Shown here: piece after piece, positions 37,240 to 47,430 of the stretch
Position numbering within the stretch: position 1 is the first letter of the stretch
How the letters are laid out: each line of letters starts with the position of its first letter
DNA from: Bagarius yarrelli
Taxonomy: Eukaryota > Chordata > Actinopteri > Siluriformes > Sisoridae
Direction: 5' to 3'
DNA length: 64,000 bases
Assembly (NCBI GenBank): GCA_005784505.1
Contig: VCAZ01000014.1
Coordinates: 2,934,741-2,998,740, forward strand
Position numbers and translations under genes: made by a program
Notes under the pieces: generated by a model
The model's input: the letters and a program-made list of their open reading frames with translations, nothing else
Told to the model about the DNA's origin: nothing
Database searches by the model: none

Positions 37240-38020
37240 ATAGTCTGTAATTTTAATTAGAGGTTTATTCTAAAAGTAAGAGACAGAATTACAACAAAAA
37301 ACATCCAGAAAAAAAGGAAGTTATACAATGATTTCCATTTTAATGAATGAAATAAATTTGACCCCTTCACAGAACAAGACTTAGTACTCTGGCAGTCAGA
37401 GCTCAGACGTTTCTTGTAGTTGGCCACCAGGTTTACACACATCTCAGGAGGGATTCTGTCCCACTCCTCTTTGCAGAGCCTCTCCAAGTCATCAAGGTTT
37501 CAGGGCTGACGTTTGGCAACTCGAACCTTTAGCTCTCTCCACAGATTATCTATTGGATAAAGGTCTGGAGACTGGCTAGGCCACTTCAGGACCTTAATGT
37601 GCTTCTTCTAAAGCCACGTATTTGTTTTGGGCCATTATCATGCTGGGATACTCATCCCTGACCCATTCTCAATGCTGTGGCTGTTGGAAGGAGGTTCCCC
37701 CCTAAGATTTAATGTTTCATGGCCCTGTCCTTCATCCCTTTGATGTAGTAAAGTTCTCCTGTCCCCTTTAGCAGCAAAACACCACCAAAGCATAATGTTT
37801 CCACCTCCAGGTTTGACGGTGGGGATGATGTTTTTGGGGTCATAAGCAGAATTCCTTTATCTCGGCTCATTACCTGTACGAAAAGCAAACATCTGGTAGC
37901 CAGAAATCATGCTGATTGATCGGAGATCAAATACTTATTTCACTCATTAAAATGCATTCTGGTTGTTTTTGTTGTTACTCTGTCTCACTTTTAGAGAATA
38001 AACCCACCATTAGGTCCCCC
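37240..38020 (-). mobile_element. Tc1-like element, internally deleted, with inverted ends
   Basis: The two ends are imperfect inverted repeats. 37262-37372 (ggtttattctaaaagtaaga...) pairs with 37928-38003, which carries the same motif on the other strand. Between them lies only the C-terminal part of a transposase on the minus strand. The 5' transposase half is missing, as in a non-autonomous deletion derivative. Confidence 0.82.
37257..37850 (-). pseudogene. Tc1-like transposase remnant, C-terminal half
   Basis: The minus strand codes, in broken frames, for PKNIIPTVKPGGGNIMLW, then a HDNGP motif (second catalytic Asp), WPSQSPDL-type sequence and PIDNLW, where the family has PIENLW (third catalytic residue). 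The last 76 residues form an open frame (37257-37487) beginning MERLCKEEWDRIPPEM. At least one stop (TGA near 37505) and frameshifts break it. The Glu-to-Asp change may be neutral decay. Confidence 0.8.
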
Positions 38021-40026
38021 TTACTCTATAGGAGTTTTTGTTGATGTAGAAGGCGGTAAACCAGAGATGATGGCAATGCTGGTATAATTTTTTTCTGAAG
38101 GGGCTACTGGAACATTTTATTTATTCTCCGTTTAAAAAAACGTTCCGATAGTGCATTACTTACATTAGAAAATGAATTCATCATCACCTTTTTTTTTTTT
38201 TTTGCACCAAAGCACTTGTTCTTCCGCTCAATTTTACGATAAAAGACAATCGGTCACCGACATATCCGAAGTATAGCTACACGTCACAAACTTTCCAGCG
38301 GGAGTCACGACCGCTTATCCATTCTACCGAGCAGATGTGCCGAGATCGGCGTTTTGCCTTTCTTCTCTCTTTTCTGTTTGCATCCTGTTATTTATCAAAC
38401 TACTACCTGTGGCTCAGCAGAACGGGTTTTTGAGCACGCTCACATCCACTTCTGATCCTCTCGTCTGTGAAAAAGCTGAGATAATTACAGTTTATCCCAA
38501 ACTCCTAGCTGTTATTGAGCTGTGTGGGTTTCGTCGCAGGCAGACGTGAACCATAGAGGAAAGGAAGCACGTCTATCAGCACCTTTCCTTCTGCAACACT
38601 TACCGTAAAACATTAAAGAGTCGAGGTGGTGATACTAAAATCACCAGATTCCCATGAAACACCTGGGCAGGTGGAGGAATTATGAGAGTTGCTTTCAGGT
38701 TCCCAGATGCTTTGCATTTGGCTCCGGATAGACGTGTCCTTTAACAATTGCAGACGGAGTGTGCAGTTAAACGGGCAACAATGCAGGAGGCGGGTTGGTT
38801 CTATTACTTGCCTACATTTCAGATTAAAGAGTTTTTGGGGGGGTTCCATTTTTTTATTTTATTTTTTTTGGATAATTCTTTTCCTGGGAGTCTGAAAGTG
38901 TGTTTTTTATTATCTTTATTATATTATTATTTTGTTTTTAATTAGGTGGCAATTATTATTATTTGATTAGCATTTAGGGGAATTTAATAATAATCCCATA
39001 AAAAACTGGAATTTTTGATTGAAGCTGTTAAAATAGGGGTTAAAAATAGTTTCAAACATAAAATAAAAATGAAAAAATAGTGTTAAAATGGAAAAATAGT
39101 GTTAAAAAATGGAAAAATAGTGTTAACAAAAGTTAGTGTTAGAAAATAGTTTATTAAAAATCCAATTGGTTTATTGAAAAATCCAGGTTTATTAAAATTT
39201 CATTCCTTTAGTAATGTGACCTTTAATCATTATGAATCATTATGAATCTTTACAATGCATCCTTAATGAAGGTTAAAGTGTTAATATTCACAGATAAATA
39301 ATAAATTATTTTAAAAAAAGAAGGGAAAATTGAAAAATTTAAAAAATGAAATAATTTTTTTCTTCAGAAAGCAGATTTAATAAGCGTTCATCATGTCTTG
39401 TTGTTCTCTCAGATTAAACAAATTATTTTTCCTGCTTTGGTCGCATTTATTATCAGTCTTGCCTAATTAGGTATTGTTTCCTTATGCCCGCTTGTGCGCA
39501 AAGGCACGGGATGTCTTTACAATAAACCCCAAGACATTTACAATGAAAACCAACCAATAATGAAATGAATCCAATCCCAATAAAATGGGTCACAAATCGG
39601 TGCAGGAAGCACTAAAAATGTGCGCTTGTCTCTTTAATGAAAAGGTATTTGAGGTAAATGAAATTCGCACTAACCACCAGAGCTTAACATGCAGCGTTTC
39701 TGCCTTGTGTGGTTTAGAAAGTGGCCTGTAAGCAGTTTAACTCCAGCACCATTTAATAATGAATCAGCTTTCTTTCTGCAGCTCATCCTCCCTGCTCAGA
39801 TCAGGTTAGACACAAACATTAGAAACACAACAGGAGCAAGAAGAATGAGAATCATCTCTGGTGGAGCGATCGAGTCTCTCCAATGAAAAATGTTGCTTAA
39901 AGCAGCTTTACAAGAAAAGAAATATAAAGTTAATACATAATATGCAATTCCAAGTTTCTTGACTTTAGACTACAGGCAATTTGCTTGGACTCCATAGTGG
40001 CTTTTACTGGCTAAGAATGACATCTG
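38021..40026. other. Intron 2, unannotated
   Basis: 38290-38830 is GC-balanced and unique. The rest is AT-rich, with the small tandem repeat at 39060. Confidence 0.5.
39060..39150. repeat. Short tandem repeat 'atggaaaaatagtgttaaa'
   Basis: Three to four imperfect 18-22-bp copies in A-rich DNA. Confidence 0.75.
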
Positions 40027-40222
40027 GGAAGTGGTGGCTCAGCGGTTAAGGTGTTGGACTGATACCAGAAAGACAGGGGTTTGATTCCCAGCACCACCAA
40101 GCCACTACTGTGGCCCTTGAGCAAGGCCCTAAACCCCGAATTGCTCAGTTGTATAAAGTGGAGATAAATGTAAGTGGCTCTGGATAAGGATGTCTGCCAA
40201 ATGCTGTCAATGTAAATAAATG
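40027..40222 (+). mobile_element. SINE family A, plus strand
   Basis: Full length, and faces the minus-strand copy at 40341. Confidence 0.92.
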
Positions 40223-40340
40223 ACGTAAAGCAACCAATCACAGTTTGGTTGAGTTCTGGACGTGTCTCTTTTACTTTTCTAGCTTTTTTCAGATGAGCTT
40301 TTTTCAGAGCGACTAACATTTCTCATTTTTAAAGACTGAG

Positions 40341-40436
40341 TGCTTGAGGGTTAAGGGCCTTGCTCAGGGGCCCAGCCACGGCAGCTTGGTTCCATTAGCA
40401 GTCCAACACCTTAAGTCTTGGACTACCTCTCCATTC
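40341..40436 (-). mobile_element. SINE family A, minus-strand fragment
   Basis: Middle and head only. Confidence 0.82.
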
Positions 40437-40460
40437 CCTCAAACTCTAGATACACTTGGC

Positions 40461-40541
40461 AGTATCCATCCATCCAACCATCTAACCATCCATCCATCCA
40501 TCCATCTAACCATCCATCCATCCATCCATCCATCTATCCTT
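40461..40541. repeat. (ATCC)n microsatellite
   Basis: Imperfect catc/atcc units at the tail end of a minus-strand family B SINE. They correspond to its 'gatgaatgaatg' 3' tail. Confidence 0.9.
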
Positions 40542-40559
40542 GAATTTTTCCATTTTTTC

Positions 40560-40690
40560 TTCTATTGTCTATACCCGCTTATTCCTAATCAGGGTCACAG
40601 GGATCACCTGGAGTCTATCCCAGCCGTCATTGGGCAAGAGCCAGGGTACACCGTGGACAGGTCGCCAGTCCATCACAGAGCCAATTGCTG
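40560..40690 (-). mobile_element. SINE family B, minus-strand 3' part
   Basis: 'tctatacccgcttattccta' to 'gtcgccagtccatcacagag'. Confidence 0.85.
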
Positions 40691-43097
40691 GGCAGTGTCA
40701 TTAATTGTTTCCTTTATACACTATGCGGTCAGGCCTAAATGTGGAACCAGGAGTTTTGAGCAACTTATGAGTATGACTGTCAGACAAATATCTGAATTAA
40801 TTAAAGTTTTAACCCACATCACTTTGCAGAAGCAGTCACATGTGCAGTGACTGACATTTGAGTGGAAAACTAGCCTCAGCTGGTGAAATCCTATGTAGGG
40901 AAAATTGTGGCAGGGGTAACAGGTGCCAATATCTTCCTGAGACCTGGAAAAAGTAGGAAATTATGATTTTTATGTGTAGATAAACCCATCAAAACATTGA
41001 CACTTTTGACCCTTGGTTCCAACTCCCTAATAAGCCTAATTAATATTTATATTAAAAAAAAAGTAATGATTTTAGATGAATGTAAACGATCCTCTGTAAA
41101 CAAATATAAGAAACAGGTTTGACTGCTGATGATAATAATGAAGAAAATAATTCTAATTTGTTTTTGGGTTTTTTTTTTATATGCTATAACATTTTTTTTT
41201 TTTTTTCAAAACTTCATTTGTTAAAACAATAACATTTTTAACCTGAAGGGTATTTTTTCAGACCCTTTGTTGCTGTTATTATAGTAGCTTTGCAGGCTTG
41301 TAATTAAATAAAGCCTGGGACTTTATGTGAAATATTCCGCATACCATCCATTTCACAGTAAGCAAAGTGAACTAGTAAAGAGGCAGAACAGGGATCACTC
41401 GTTCTAGGGTCTGGTATCGGCTTCCTGTTGGGCGTCAGAGTGGGGGAAACATTCTCCAGGCTCAGGTGAAGCCCACGTCTGGACATGTTGTGCTGAAGCA
41501 TTGTGTGTGTGCCGTCATCGTTTGCCTCAGGATGGTTTTTCTCACTCGGGGAGGAGCTTTTACATGTGCTCACATTCCATTCTATTAAAGATTGAAGGAG
41601 GGCTGTTATTAACCGGGCCAGTCTTTCCATGTCCACCGACTGAATACCCTAGACATTCGAGCCAGACATGCTAAAGAAGCGTTTATACCACTTGGTTTTT
41701 TTTTTTACATTGGATTAGTTAAACATAGTTTTATTAATTACTTTTACTAATGAAATGTCTGTCTGGTTGTCTGGTGACATTTTGCTTTTTTAATGTCTTA
41801 AATTATGTCTCCGCTATAAATCTAAGAAAACATGCCTTTTAACCACAAGGTTTTTGTGCTACAAATGGCTTTATTGTGCTCTAAAGATTAAAGGGATCAA
41901 AGAATTAGTGAATTATACAAAACGAGTGTCATTTTTATTTATTTAAAAGACCCGGGAACTTTTTAAAAAGTATTTTTAAAATGTCTTTTATAGATATAAA
42001 GTGTAATTTTAGGCTTGTGAATGTAAATGTAACATATCACAGTTTTTTCCATCATAAGGCATTATTTTTTAACATTACAAATTTATTCTGAAAAATATTG
42101 CGACGTTGTTTATTAAAATGATTTTTAGTTTTGTTATCTTATGTGGAATTAGGAAGAAATTTTATTTTAACGTTTTTTTCCCACTTTTTTTTGTACTTTC
42201 AAAGAAGTTGTTTAATTAAAAGTGAAATGTTGCATTATTCTTCACATATTGTCATGTAACTAATAAATAATACAGTTTTTGTAAAATGTTACTATTTTAG
42301 CTATAAAAAGTGTTTTGTGACTGCGTGTGAAAGGTAAAACGTCGCCATATTTCACCAGCACAGAAAAAAAAATGTATTAAAGTTAGTTTTTTCTTTAAAG
42401 ATTAGACGTTTTGTCTTCATATTTAAGGTCAGACGTCTAACACTTTCACACTGGCTGTTATGAACGGACTTTATTTCGGTGTTTATGAGCTCCTTTGTAT
42501 CTTTTTAAGAATAAGCGTGCAGTGTAACAGCTTCCTTTAGTGCTGGAAGTCGATCATTAAGGAGTCTGATTTATTTTCTGGCCCCTGGGCTCACTGTCGG
42601 GTTTCCTCCTGTGGCTCTTCAGGTTTAAAAAAGCAGCAGATAAAATGTTTAAGTTCAAGCCCCCTCGAGAGCTGAAGCAGAGCTCGTAAATAATGGATGT
42701 TGCTTGCTCAGTTGGGTTTTTATACCCTGTGATTTTTACTTAATGTAATAATTGTGAAAGGTACTAAAGTGCGGGGGTTGGTTATGTGGCCTTGGCGTGC
42801 TTTTAGCTCCCAGATCAGCTCGTGCTCTTTTTTTTTTCTTACCGTCTTTATTCCTTCTTTATTATGTGCATTCATTAACTCTCAGTAGGGTCCAAAGGTT
42901 CACTAGTGTTGTGGGCTTTGGTGGGTAAACATATTAACAAAGCAAAAAAAAGCAATACAAACGATACAGAAACAAAAAAGAAGTAAAAACTAATTTCTTA
43001 TTGATTCCTACTGACTATCTTCTAATGCTTTATTATGTAATAATGCCTTGTTTTGCCAGACTTTTAGACTGTCTGCAGAAGGTCTGGGCTTTATAGC
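40691..43097. other. Intron 2, unannotated
   Basis: Unique islands at 41310-41640 and 42520-42740, AT-rich between. Confidence 0.5.
41304..41636 (-). CDS. Tentative unidentified 110-codon open frame
   Basis: This minus-strand frame in frem2 intron 2 starts MDMERLARLITALLQS and is polar and Ser/Pro-rich afterwards. It lies in a non-repetitive, more GC-balanced island (about 41310-41640). No domain, signal peptide or membrane segment is visible, and I do not recognise it. A conserved non-coding element that happens to be open is just as likely. Confidence 0.15.
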   Translation of the reverse strand: MDMERLARLITALLQSLIEWNVSTCKSSSPSEKNHPEANDDGTHTMLQHNMSRRGLHLSLENVSPTLTPNRKPIPDPRTSDPCSASLLVHFAYCEMDGMRNISHKVPGFI

Positions 43098-43205
43098 AGC
43101 TGTTATTGGCCAAACTAAGCAATTGGGGGTTAAGGGCCTTGCTCAGGGTCCCAGTGGTGGCTTGGTGGAGCTGGGAATCGAATCCACAATCTTCGGGTTG
43201 GCAGA
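43098..43205 (-). mobile_element. SINE family A, minus-strand fragment
   Basis: 'gcaattgggggttaagggcc' through 'gggaatcgaatccac'. Confidence 0.82.
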
Positions 43206-44065
43206 CCTTCTCCCATGTTTAGTGTTGTAAAAAAAAGTTTCTGGACAACATGTTGCACTTGATTCTTTGGATCATTTATCGAGTAGCCACATGATTTTTG
43301 TTGGAATTTTATTGATTAATTGCGTTTTGTTTTTTTTTATAGTTTTGGGAATGTGTGTATCTGACAGACACTGATTGCGCCCGCTGTGGTTATTGTATCT
43401 TAAAATAACTTGCATCATTTAATCCATGTAACATGTTTTAGCCTATATGACACAAAGATTTCGCTAATGAATGTCCCACCTGGAGGACGGTGGTGGAACG
43501 TTAACAGGGTTTGATATTAGCTTATCGTCGCTATTTTAACTTTATCATGATTCGATATGATTTAGGTTGTCGACTATGTATGTGTCGATCTGTTGGCGTG
43601 TCTGGAAACTTTGATACCACAATCGTGCAATGACGAGTTCATTAAACGCAGAGAGCATTTATCAAAAAAGATATTCAGCTTTATAGTTTCGAGAAAATGT
43701 TCTATTTTTTGATTAATTTACTAATCAGGAAGTTTTTAGGTTCCTAATATTTGGAAGGGGTTCTCAGTGCAGGTTAGCTCTCCTCGTTCTCTTCAGGAAT
43801 TCTGGTGGCACAATAACCAACTCTAACTAAAACTATTCAACGAGCAGCAGCAGATTTTCTTTCTTTTTTGTGTTTTGCTTGCTGTTAAATGCAGAAAGAT
43901 AAATCAAAATATGCCAAACAGGAAATTTAGATATATTTGTTTCATAAAAACAGAATCTGGATTTAAATCGATTAAATAACAGATATAATCTCTTATTTAT
44001 TTATTTTTTAATCTATTATTTATTTACCCTTAAGATACATAGTCTAATTTTAAAAACCTTTCACA
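43206..44065. other. Intron 2, unannotated
   Basis: Nothing recognised. Confidence 0.6.
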
Positions 44066-44094
44066 CCTCCTCTCTCTCTCTCCCCCTCTCTCCC

Positions 44095-44125
<31 letters not shown>

Positions 44126-44250
44126 CCCCTCTCTCTCCCTCTCCCTCTCTCTCCTCCCTCTCCCCCTCTCTCCCTCTCTCTCCTCCCTCTCCCTCTCTCT
44201 CCCTCTCTCTCTCCCTCTCTCTCTCTCTCTCTTGCTCTTTCTCGCTTTCT
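44066..44250. repeat. (CT)n-rich tract 1
   Basis: Nearly pure C/T with ctctcc units. Confidence 0.95.
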
Positions 44251-44334
44251 CTTTAACCATCACTCTCTTACACACAAATACTCACTTGTATTGAAAATAA
44301 AATATCGCTTTCTCACAAGCTACACACGCTCTTT

Positions 44335-44706
44335 ATTTCTCTCTCTCTTTTCGCACTCTGACACGCTATTCCTCTCTCAACTCTCTCTCTCTCTCGTTCT
44401 CTCTCTTTCTCTCACACACACTCACTCTTACATGCTCTCTTTCTCTCTCACCTCTCTCTTTCTTTCCCGCTCACACACACTTAATCTTACACTCGCTCAG
44501 TCTCCTTCCCTTTCCCTCTCTCTCTCACTCTATTACTCTCTTACTCATTTTCCACCGCTCTTTTATACTCAAATACTCACTTGTATTAAAAATAAAATCT
44601 CGCTTTCTCATAAACTAACTACAACACACACACTCTCACGCTCTTTCTCGCTCTCGGTCTCACCTTTCTCTCATGTCAGTCTCACTTTTTTTCACTCTCC
44701 TTCACA

Positions 44707-44751
<45 letters not shown>

Positions 44752-44752
44752 T
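44335..44752. repeat. (CT)n-rich tract 2 with a duplicated block
   Basis: CT and CA microsatellite. The stretch 'aaataaaatctcgctttctc' near 44590 repeats one near 44295 ('ctcacttgtattgaaaata'), so about 300 bp has been duplicated in tandem. The final 45 bp is pure CT. Confidence 0.85.
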
Positions 44753-45339
44753 GTATGCCTTGGCCCTGTGCCATGAATGACACCCTGAGAGAGAGAGAGG
44801 GAGGTGTAGATTGTCCGGTTCTCCCCAGGCAGAGATTCCGGAGGAGTATCTGCTGTAGAAGGTTCTCTCCTGGGATTTAACCTGCGAGAGCCCCTCTCCT
44901 CCTCCTCCCTTTTATTTTTTATCAGGACATGAGAGTTCTTTTGGCAATGAAAATGAAAGGGAGGAAAAGACTTATCTGGAGCAAGAAACAAGGGAGAAGA
45001 TGAAAGATAGACGCTGCTGTGCTTCATAGCGCCAAAGAGCATCACCGCCGAGCTTCCGTATTCTCCCTCTGTTAGTTTACTTCCAGTTCAGCGACTCTCG
45101 CTGATATTTAAAGACTTTTCAAAGGTTTAAACCTGGCAAATGTTAGCACTTTTTCTTATAATAACAATTATTTTACAAGTTTTTTTTTTAGAAATGATTC
45201 CAGTTTTATTAAACCCTGAACTATGAACAAAGTCATAAAAATTCAATTTTATATATTTAAAAAGGTCTAACATTCTTTTTAAAAATATTAAACTAATTAC
45301 TGACCAAAATTGTGTTCACACCAAGAATTTATTTATATA
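44753..45339. other. Intron 2, possible conserved island (44790-45080)
   Basis: GC-balanced unique sequence between a CT tract and the Tc1 remnant. The minus-strand frame here begins MMLFGAMKHSS but runs into the CT repeat. Confidence 0.4.
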
Positions 45340-46146
45340 CACTGCTCAAAAAAATAAAGGGAACACTTAAACAACACAGTGTAACTCCAAGTCAATCACA
45401 CTTCTGTGAAATCAAACTGCCCACTTAGGAAGCAACACTGATTGACAATCACTTTCACATGCTGTTGTGCAAATGGAATAGACAACAGGTGGAAATTATA
45501 GGCAATTAGCAAGACACCCCCAATAAAGGAGTGGTTCTGCAGGTGGTGACCACAGACCACTTCTCAGTTCCTGTGCTTTCTGGCTGATGTTTTGGTCACT
45601 TTTGAATGCTGGTGGTGCTTCCATTCTAGTGGTAGCATGAGACGGAGTCTACAACCCACACAAGTGGCTCAGGTAGTGCAGCTCATCCAGGATGGCACAT
45701 CAATGCGAGCTGTGGCAAGAAGGTTTGCTGTGTCTGTCAGCGTAGTGACCAGAGCATGGAGGTGCTACCAGGAGACAGGCCAGTACATCAGGAGACGTGG
45801 AGGAGGCCGTAGGATGTCAACAACCCAGCAGCAGGGCCGCTACCTCCGCCTTTGTGCAAGGAGGAACAGGAGGAGCACTGCCAGAGCCCTGCAAAATGAC
45901 CTCCAGCAGGCCACAAACGTGCATGTGTCTGCTCAAACGGTCAGAAACTGACTCCATGAGGGTGGTATGAGGGCCTGACGTCGTGCGGGAAGTTTGGCAT
46001 TTGCCAGAGAATACCAAGATTGGCAAATTCGCACTGGCGCCCTGTGCTCTTCACAGATGAAAGCAGGTTCACACACTGAGCACATGTGACAGACGTGACA
46101 GAGTCTGGAGACGCCGTGGAGAACGTTCTGCTGCCTGCAACATCTA
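45340..46146 (+). mobile_element. Tc1-like DNA transposon, 5' half, truncated at a TA microsatellite
   Basis: The element begins at a TA target (45338-45339) with the terminal sequence CACTGCTCAAAAAAATAAAG. This is the end of a Tc1 family that is widespread in teleosts and lampreys and is thought to have moved horizontally (established literature). The transposase frame follows, then an internal deletion near 45972 and small indels. Homology stops at 46146, where pure TA repeat begins. The opposite terminal repeat is absent. Confidence 0.88.
45637..46143 (+). pseudogene. Tc1-like transposase, N-terminal part, broken
   Basis: The frame starts MRRSLQPTQVAQVVQLI, with a helix-turn-helix DNA-binding region (about residues 5-55) and a basic GGGRR linker. 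A TGA at 45949-45951 replaces an Arg-type codon and ends it after 104 residues. Further on, about 30-40 bp are missing around 45972, and single- and two-base indels near 46033 and 46075 shift the frame. The catalytic DDE region is almost wholly lost, so it cannot be active. Confidence 0.85.
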
Positions 46147-46245
46147 TATATATATATATGTATATATATGTATATATATATGTGTATATATGTATATAGA
46201 TGCTATATATATATATATAGTATATATATATATATGTATATATGA

Positions 46246-46290
<45 letters not shown>

Positions 46291-46372
46291 CTATATATAT
46301 ATATATATATATATATTCTATATATATATATATATATATAGTATATCTATATATATATATATATATGTAGTC

Positions 46373-46403
<31 letters not shown>

Positions 46404-46444
46404 CTATATATATATATATAGATATATATATGTATATATGTGTA

Positions 46445-46540
<96 letters not shown>

Positions 46541-46704
46541 TATATATATATATATATTATCTATATATATATCTATATATATATATATAGAGCATATATA
46601 TATATATTATAGCATATATATATATATATATATATAGCATATATATATATAGCAGCATATATAGCATATATAGCATATATATATATATATATATAGCTAT
46701 ATAG

Positions 46705-46744
<40 letters not shown>

Positions 46745-46905
46745 CATATATATATATATATATATATACTATTTCGATATATAGCTATATATATATATAT
46801 ATATATAGATATATATATATATATATATATATTATTAGCATATATATAGCATATATATATATATATATATATATAGAGCTATATAATATATATATATATA
46901 ATGAC
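46141..46905. repeat. Very long (TA)n microsatellite
   Basis: About 760 bp of TA repeat with rare interruptions such as tagcatat and ctatatagctatat. It is self-complementary. Length may be unreliable in assembly. Confidence 0.95.
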
Positions 46906-47040
46906 TATAACTATTTAGATTTTATTAATTAATTTAATTAATTAAGTTAAAAATTCAACAGTCAACTATTTTATTAGCGACCACAACAAATGTAGTCAGC
47001 TGGCATCTGTGCTGATAGCATGAAGACATTTATATTAATA

Positions 47041-47225
47041 ATAGAATGATGGCTAAGTGATTAGCACTGTTCCCTTACAGCAAAAAGGTCCCTGGTTCGA
47101 TTTCTGGGCAGGGGCATTTCTGTGTGGAGTTTGTCTGTTCTCCCCGTGCTTGTGTGCATTTACTCAGGGAACTCCGGTTTCCTGCCACAGTCCAAAATTG
47201 ATTGGTGATTCTAAATTGCCAATAG

Positions 47226-47283
<58 letters not shown>

Positions 47284-47430
47284 CCCTGTGATCGACTGGC
47301 GACCTGTCCAGGGTGTCCCCTCTTGTTCCTTTCGCCCTTTGAGACAGCTGGGATAGGCTCCAGCAGATCCCTGTGACCCCGAATTAGGGAATAAGCAGGT
47401 ATAGAAGATGAATGAATGAATAAATAAATA
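47041..47430 (+). mobile_element. SINE family B, plus strand, with expanded TG run
   Basis: Full length. The head is slightly decayed and (TG)n expanded inside. Confidence 0.9.
47228..47282. repeat. (TG)n inside a family B SINE
   Basis: The short tg run normally present in the family B body has expanded to about 27 units. Confidence 0.95.

Noticed and set aside
44030..44776. Arg/Glu-rich and Ser/Leu-rich frames
   Set aside because: Translations of CT microsatellites.
46190..46489. Tyr/Ile repeat frame
   Set aside because: Translation of the TA array.
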